Positions 27,516-31,033 of a stretch of DNA of 31,033 bases are shown here, piece by piece (the stretch's first letter is position 1; every line of letters starts with the position of its first letter). The notes beneath the pieces were generated by a model that did no database searches, was not told where the DNA came from, and saw nothing but the letters and a program-made list of their open reading frames with translations. The DNA is from Prorocentrum cordatum (Eukaryota > Sar > Dinophyceae > Prorocentrales > Prorocentraceae). Position numbers and translations under genes: made by a program. The stretch lies in the NCBI GenBank assembly GCA_963575745.1, contig CAUYUJ010004591.1, positions 37,501-68,533 on the forward strand, given 5' to 3'.

Positions 27516-28112
27516 TTCATATGAATAGCTTTGCTGGGAGTGAGAACTTTGGTCCAGCCGGCCGAGGCGGACAATGTGACAACTTTTGGGTGGTTTTGCA
27601 ATTTTTTGAAAGATTTTTGACAATTCATTTTGAAAAAGCAGATTTTTACTCCGAGCATTGAGATATAAACTTCGTTCCCTGATCAGCTCGGCCATCTAGA
27701 GTCATTTTCAGTACCAGTTCACTTGAAGGAACCGACTTCATGTTGACTCCGAAAAAATCTCAACTTGAAGTTTTTGTAGAAAAGCTCCCAGAAGCTCCCG
27801 CTTTGATGCTGAGCTTTCTCACGGATTCAAGGAGCTCTACGAGGTTCCCGCGGTGACCAGGTTGACGGTTCACCGCCGGCGCCAGAATTCCGGGGAGCTG
27901 GAGAGCTAGTTGGCAAGAAAAATCTCGACGGACCTTTTGGTGACTTTATAGGTCGGTGAAAAAATCGTATCACAAAATTTGACCAATTTCGTTAGAGCTC
28001 TAGATAAATATTCCCAATGAATTATTCGATCTCATTCCCGCTCGCCCACGAATGACTCTGCGCTCGATCGGGAAACTTGACGGCCAAAAAGCAGGGGCGG
28101 GATCTCCGAATC

Positions 28113-28916
28113 GATTCATCTGATTGAAACGCGCTGTCCGTTTTCTCACAGATAAACCCGAGCAACAGGGCCAACAACATACTGGGTCAGCACAAGCAAA
28201 AGCATACCGAATTGAAATCAGGCGCGTACGCCTGTTGAATCCAGATGTCTGAACTCGGTCTGCTAGCCGAGCTAGAGTCGCAAACCTATTCGTATTATTC
28301 GAGTCATTGTAGCAGACGCTCTCGGTTTTTCGTACTTAACTCGATCTGTAGGGCAGCCACAGAGCTGATAATCACAGAAATCGATTGAGAATTATCAGGC
28401 GCGTTCGTCTGTTGAATCAAGAGCTCTGAACTCGGCCTGCACCCCGAGCTAGGTTCGCGAACCTATTGGTATTGTTCGAGTCATCTTGAGAAGTGCTCTC
28501 GGTTTTCTGTACTTGAATCGTTCTGGGGGAGGGCTACAGTGCTGCTGGTCACAGGAATCGATTTCGAGACACCAGGCGCGTCCGTTCGTCGAACCGAGAG
28601 CTCGGAACTCGGTCTGCTGCTCGAACGAGATCCGCGAAACTTTTGTATTATTCGAGTCATCCTAAAAGCTACTCTCGGTTTTCTGCACTTAACTCTGGCT
28701 GTATGGGGGGCTGCAGAGCTGGTAATCACAGGAATCGATCCGCAGACATCAGACGCGTCCGCCTGTCGCATTCATAGGTCTGAACTCGGTTTCATACTCG
28801 AGCTCGATTGGAAAACTGTTCGTTTGTTTTGTTAGAGTCATCTTGAGAGGTCTATAATCGCTTGGGCTGGAAAACTAGTCGTTCTCTGAAATTCTTTTCC
28901 ACATTATATATTGTCA
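28113..28916 (+). repeat. Satellite array of X
   Basis: Units a about 28113 (with ~10 extra bases), b 28301, c 28478, d 28654, e 28835. Spacings 188, 177, 176, 181. Confidence 0.86.
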
Positions 28917-29142
28917 GGAAGCTCTACGAGTCCCCCGGCGGTAAGAAAGGTTGACGGTTTACCGCCGGCGCCCAGTTGGCAAGATGCTCGGTTGAAAATT
29001 TCGTTCTCGAAATTCAACAATTCGTTTGAGCTTTAGTATTTTTTCCCGTGATATTCGATCTTATTCCCGCTCGCCATCTTGATCTCAGCTCGATCGGGTA
29101 ACTTTGAAGGCCAAAAAGCACTGTGGCGGGAACGCCCGTTTC

Positions 29143-30012
29143 GAGTCATCTTGATACGCGCTGTCGGTTTTCTGAACATAACTCGAGCTCCAGGGCAGCT
29201 ACAGAGCTGGTAAGCACAGCTAAAGCATGCAGAATGATCAGGCGCGATCGCCTGTTGAACCCAGAGGTCTGAACTCGGTCTGTGAGCCGAGCTAGGGTCG
29301 CAAACCTGTTTGTATTATTCGAGTCAACTTGACAGAAACTCTCGGTTTTCTGGTCTTAACTCGAGCTGTAAAACAGCTACAGAGCTGGCAAGCACACCTA
29401 TCGCAGTCAGAACCATTAGGCGCGTTCGCCTGTTAAATCTAGAGGTCTGAACTCGGTCTGCTAGCCGAGCTGGGGTCGCAAACCTATTCGTATTATTTGG
29501 GTCATCTTGATAGGCGCCCTCGGTTTTCTGTACCTAACTCGAGTCGTAGGGCAGCTACAGAGCTCGTAGTCACAGAAATCTATTGGAAATCACCAGGCGC
29601 CTTTGTTCGTTGACTCAAGAGCACTGAACTTGGCCTGCTGCCCGAGCTAGGTGCAAAACTATTCGTATTGTTCGAGTCATCCTGAGAAGTGCTGTCGGTA
29701 TTGCTAGGGAGGCTACAGTGCACCTGGGGACAGCAATCGATTTAGAGACATCATCCGTCTGCAGAAACCAGAGCTCGGAACTTGTCTGCTGCCCGAATTA
29801 GGTCTGCAAAACTACTGTATTATTGGAGTCATCCTGAGAGGTGCTGTCAGTTTTCTGCACTTAACTCGGGCTGTAGGGGGCTGCAGGGCTGGTAATAATA
29901 GAAGTCGACTCGCAGACAAGACGCGCCCGCCTGTCGCATTGAGAGGAAATAAAATATTTAATATGAGTCGGAATGTTGCTAGGTCCTCCGTGTTATCAAC
30001 TTCAGTCGAGCT
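29143..30012 (+). repeat. Satellite array of Y'
   Basis: Units a 29143, a 29321, b 29499, c 29674 (shortened, 152), d 29826, followed by the decayed A2/A6-type end region. Spacings 178, 178, 175, 152. Confidence 0.86.
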
Positions 30013-30456
30013 GGAAGCTCTACGAGTCTCCCGGCGGTAACCAAGGTTGACGGTTTACCGCCGGCGTCCAGTTGGTCGACCCGACCAGAACGGACAATGT
30101 GACAACTTTTGGGTGGTTTTGCGATTTTTTGAAAGATATTTGACCATTTATTTTGAGAAAGCAGATTTTTCGCACCTGTAGATGACTATGAGGGACTCTG
30201 CATCTTAATGTGAGCTCTCTACATGCAGTTTTACTATCAAAACACTTGGCGGAACCAACTTCATGTCGACATGAAAAAAAAATCATGTGTTCGCTTCTTC
30301 GAGAAAAGCTTCCAGAAGCTCTCTGCTTGGATGCTGAGCACTCTCACGCGTGCTAGGAGCTCTACGAGGTTCCCGGCGGTGACCAGGTTGAGGTTCACCG
30401 CCGGCGCCATTGCTGAAGCATAAGAAGAGTAATTCCGGGGAGCTGGAGTAGCTAGT

Positions 30457-31033
30457 AACTCGTAGAGCTTCCCTTAGCTAGTTATAGCTGGAAGCTAAAG
30501 AGTAATTCCGGAGCGCTGGAGAGCTAGTTGGCAAGAAAAATCTCGACGGACCTTTTGGTGACTTTTGGTCGGTTGAAAATTTTGTTCTCGAAATTTGACA
30601 ATTCGTTAGAGCTCTAGTATTTTTTCTCATGATATTCGATCTTATTTCCGCTCGCCATCTTGATCTCAGCTCGATCGGGTAACTTTGAAGGCCAAAAAGC
30701 AGGCAGGCGGGAACGGCCGTTTCGAGTCATCTTGATACGCGCTGTCGGTATTTTGTACTTAACTCGAGCTCTAGGGCAGCTACAGAGCTGGTAAGCACAG
30801 CTTTCGCACTCAGAATGATCACGCGCGTTCGCCTGTTGAATCCAGACGTCTGAACTCGGTCTGCCAGCCGGGCTAGGTCCGCAAACCTATTTGTACTATT
30901 CGAGTCATCTTGCTAGACACTCTCGGTTTTCTGTACTTTACTCGAGCTTTAGGGCAGCTACAGTGCTGGTAAGCACACCTATCGCACTCAGAATCATTAC
31001 GCGCGTTCGCCTGTTGAATCGAGAGGTCTGAAC
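30457..31033 (+). mobile_element. Family A element U, cut by the window end
   Basis: Starts AACTCGTAGAGCTTCCC right after the W 5' module AGCTAGT. 5' module with AGCTA/TAGCT stem arms, intact GAGAGCTAGTTGGCAAG junction to the leader, first satellite units from about 30724 and 30901. Continues beyond the window. Confidence 0.9.

Larger units (their letters stand above)
25154..27884 (+). mobile_element. Family D element Z1, split by Y1
   Basis: Decayed 5' module 25154-25217 (ACCCGTTCGTAGAGCTC ... CTTAGT). Leader resumes at 26856 (TGGCCGACCCGACC). Body to 27884 with a diverged satellite unit around 27080-27260, a second leader-like segment from 27551, inverted repeat GGAGCTCTACGAGGT about 27831-27845 and hairpin with GGTGA/TCACC arms. 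Longest D body in the window. Open frames in it are short and uninformative. Confidence 0.82.
23980..28976 (+). mobile_element. Family A element X, nested in Y' and split by V and Z1
   Basis: 5' start 23980-24026 (AACTCTTAGAGC ... TTAAGAGT). It resumes at about 27886 with AATTCCGGGGAGCTGGAG, then the full leader and satellite from about 28113. 3' inverted repeat at about 28917-28931, hairpin tail ending CCCAGT at 28976. Stem arms AGCAA/TTGCT. Confidence 0.86.
23909..30072 (+). mobile_element. Family A element Y', nested in Z' and split by X
   Basis: 5' module 23909-23979 ending AGAGCTAGT. It resumes at 28977 with leader TGGCAAGATGCTCGG (about 25 bp of leader deleted). Satellite from 29143, 3' inverted repeat 30013-30027, hairpin tail ending TCCAGT at 30072. 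The terminal region is the A2/A6 variant, decayed. Confidence 0.87.
23848..30410 (+). mobile_element. Family D element Z', nested in W and split by Y'
   Basis: 5' module 23848-23908 (ACCTCGTAGAGCTC to GGAGCTAGT). The leader resumes at 30073 (TGGTCGACCCGACC). Body to 30410 with inverted repeat GGAGCTCTACGAGGT about 30356-30370 and hairpin arms GGCGGTGA/TCACCGCC. The joined site AGTTGGTCGACC occurs intact near 12194. Its 5' flank ends in T and its 3' flank starts with T. Confidence 0.85.
23819..30456 (+). mobile_element. Family A element W: 5' module split by the nested stack
   Basis: 23819-23847 is the W 5' start up to AGCAAGTTAT. 30411-30456 is the remainder (TGCTGAAGC, AGTAATTCCGGGG, GAGTAGCTAGT). 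Joined, they match the intact module AAGTTATTGCTGGAAGC. The body of W is not seen, because element U starts exactly where the leader should begin. Confidence 0.85.

Noticed and set aside
27107-27658. 183-residue reverse frame sharing the peptide QNHPKVVTLS with a frame at 30020-30286
   Set aside because: The shared part is just the D leader repeat at DNA level. The third leader copy at 26856 breaks the frame and the rest does not match, so there is no sign of a conserved protein.
1-31033. rRNA genes, telomere repeats, LTRs, or virus-derived genes
   Set aside because: I saw no conserved rRNA segments, no short telomeric tandem motif, no long direct repeats with primer-binding sites, and no polymerase or capsid-like frames.

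Overview
This 31-kb window looks like gene-free, repeat-built nuclear DNA of a eukaryote, most likely an invertebrate animal. The kingdom is inferred from the style of the repeats only; nothing in the sequence identifies a species. I find no protein gene, tRNA, rRNA or CRISPR array that I can support. Almost every base can be assigned to one of a few families of short non-autonomous mobile elements, inserted next to and inside each other. The open reading frames are shadows of these repeats.

The families, in their forward orientation: Family A (about 1.1-1.7 kb) starts AACTCGTAGAGCTTCC. It has a 5' hairpin module (~71 bp), a ~195-bp leader, a polar array of ~178-bp satellite monomers, a subterminal inverted copy GGAAGCTCTACGAGT, and a 45-bp hairpin tail ending CCCAGT. 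Family D is a relative of A. It starts ACCTCGTAGAGCTC, has a 61-bp 5' module and a different leader, and carries GGAGCTCTACGAGGT plus a hairpin tail near its 3' end. Families B (~400 bp), C (~310 bp) and E (~470 bp) are GC-rich and palindrome-rich. They start TCCCGGATAGC, TCCCGGAGAGC or TCCCGGAAAGC, and end with the subterminal inverted copy followed by an 18-nt tail like TTTTGGACGC(T)TACAAGT. All five have a terminal inverted repeat at the 5' end, an inner copy at the 3' end, a hairpin-capable tail ending in AGT, and a 5' flank of T with no visible target duplication. This resembles Helentron/Helitron2-type (HINE) non-autonomous elements. No Rep/helicase gene is present to prove it.

Layout: 1-2075 D and B fragments around one reverse A copy; 2076-4884 two tandem forward A copies inside a B element; 5031-11380 a reverse-oriented array of B, C and E copies with one A; 11380 an inverted C dimer where orientation flips; 11639-16942 a mostly forward array of C copies with D and A pieces; 16943-18746 mixed B/C fragments; 18747-21505 an A element inserted in C and itself split by a reverse A; 21506-23818 C/B with another A inside; 23819-30456 a deeply nested stack in which D and A elements are inserted one inside another at the same internal site; 30457-31033 the start of another A.

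The most interesting signals are the bracket-like nesting that can be parsed exactly, the preferred self-insertion point AGT^TGG just inside the elements, base-pair covariation in the terminal hairpins, a 178-bp satellite embedded in a mobile element with fixed monomer order, and an orphan poly(A) insertion with a target duplication and an empty-site control in the same window.
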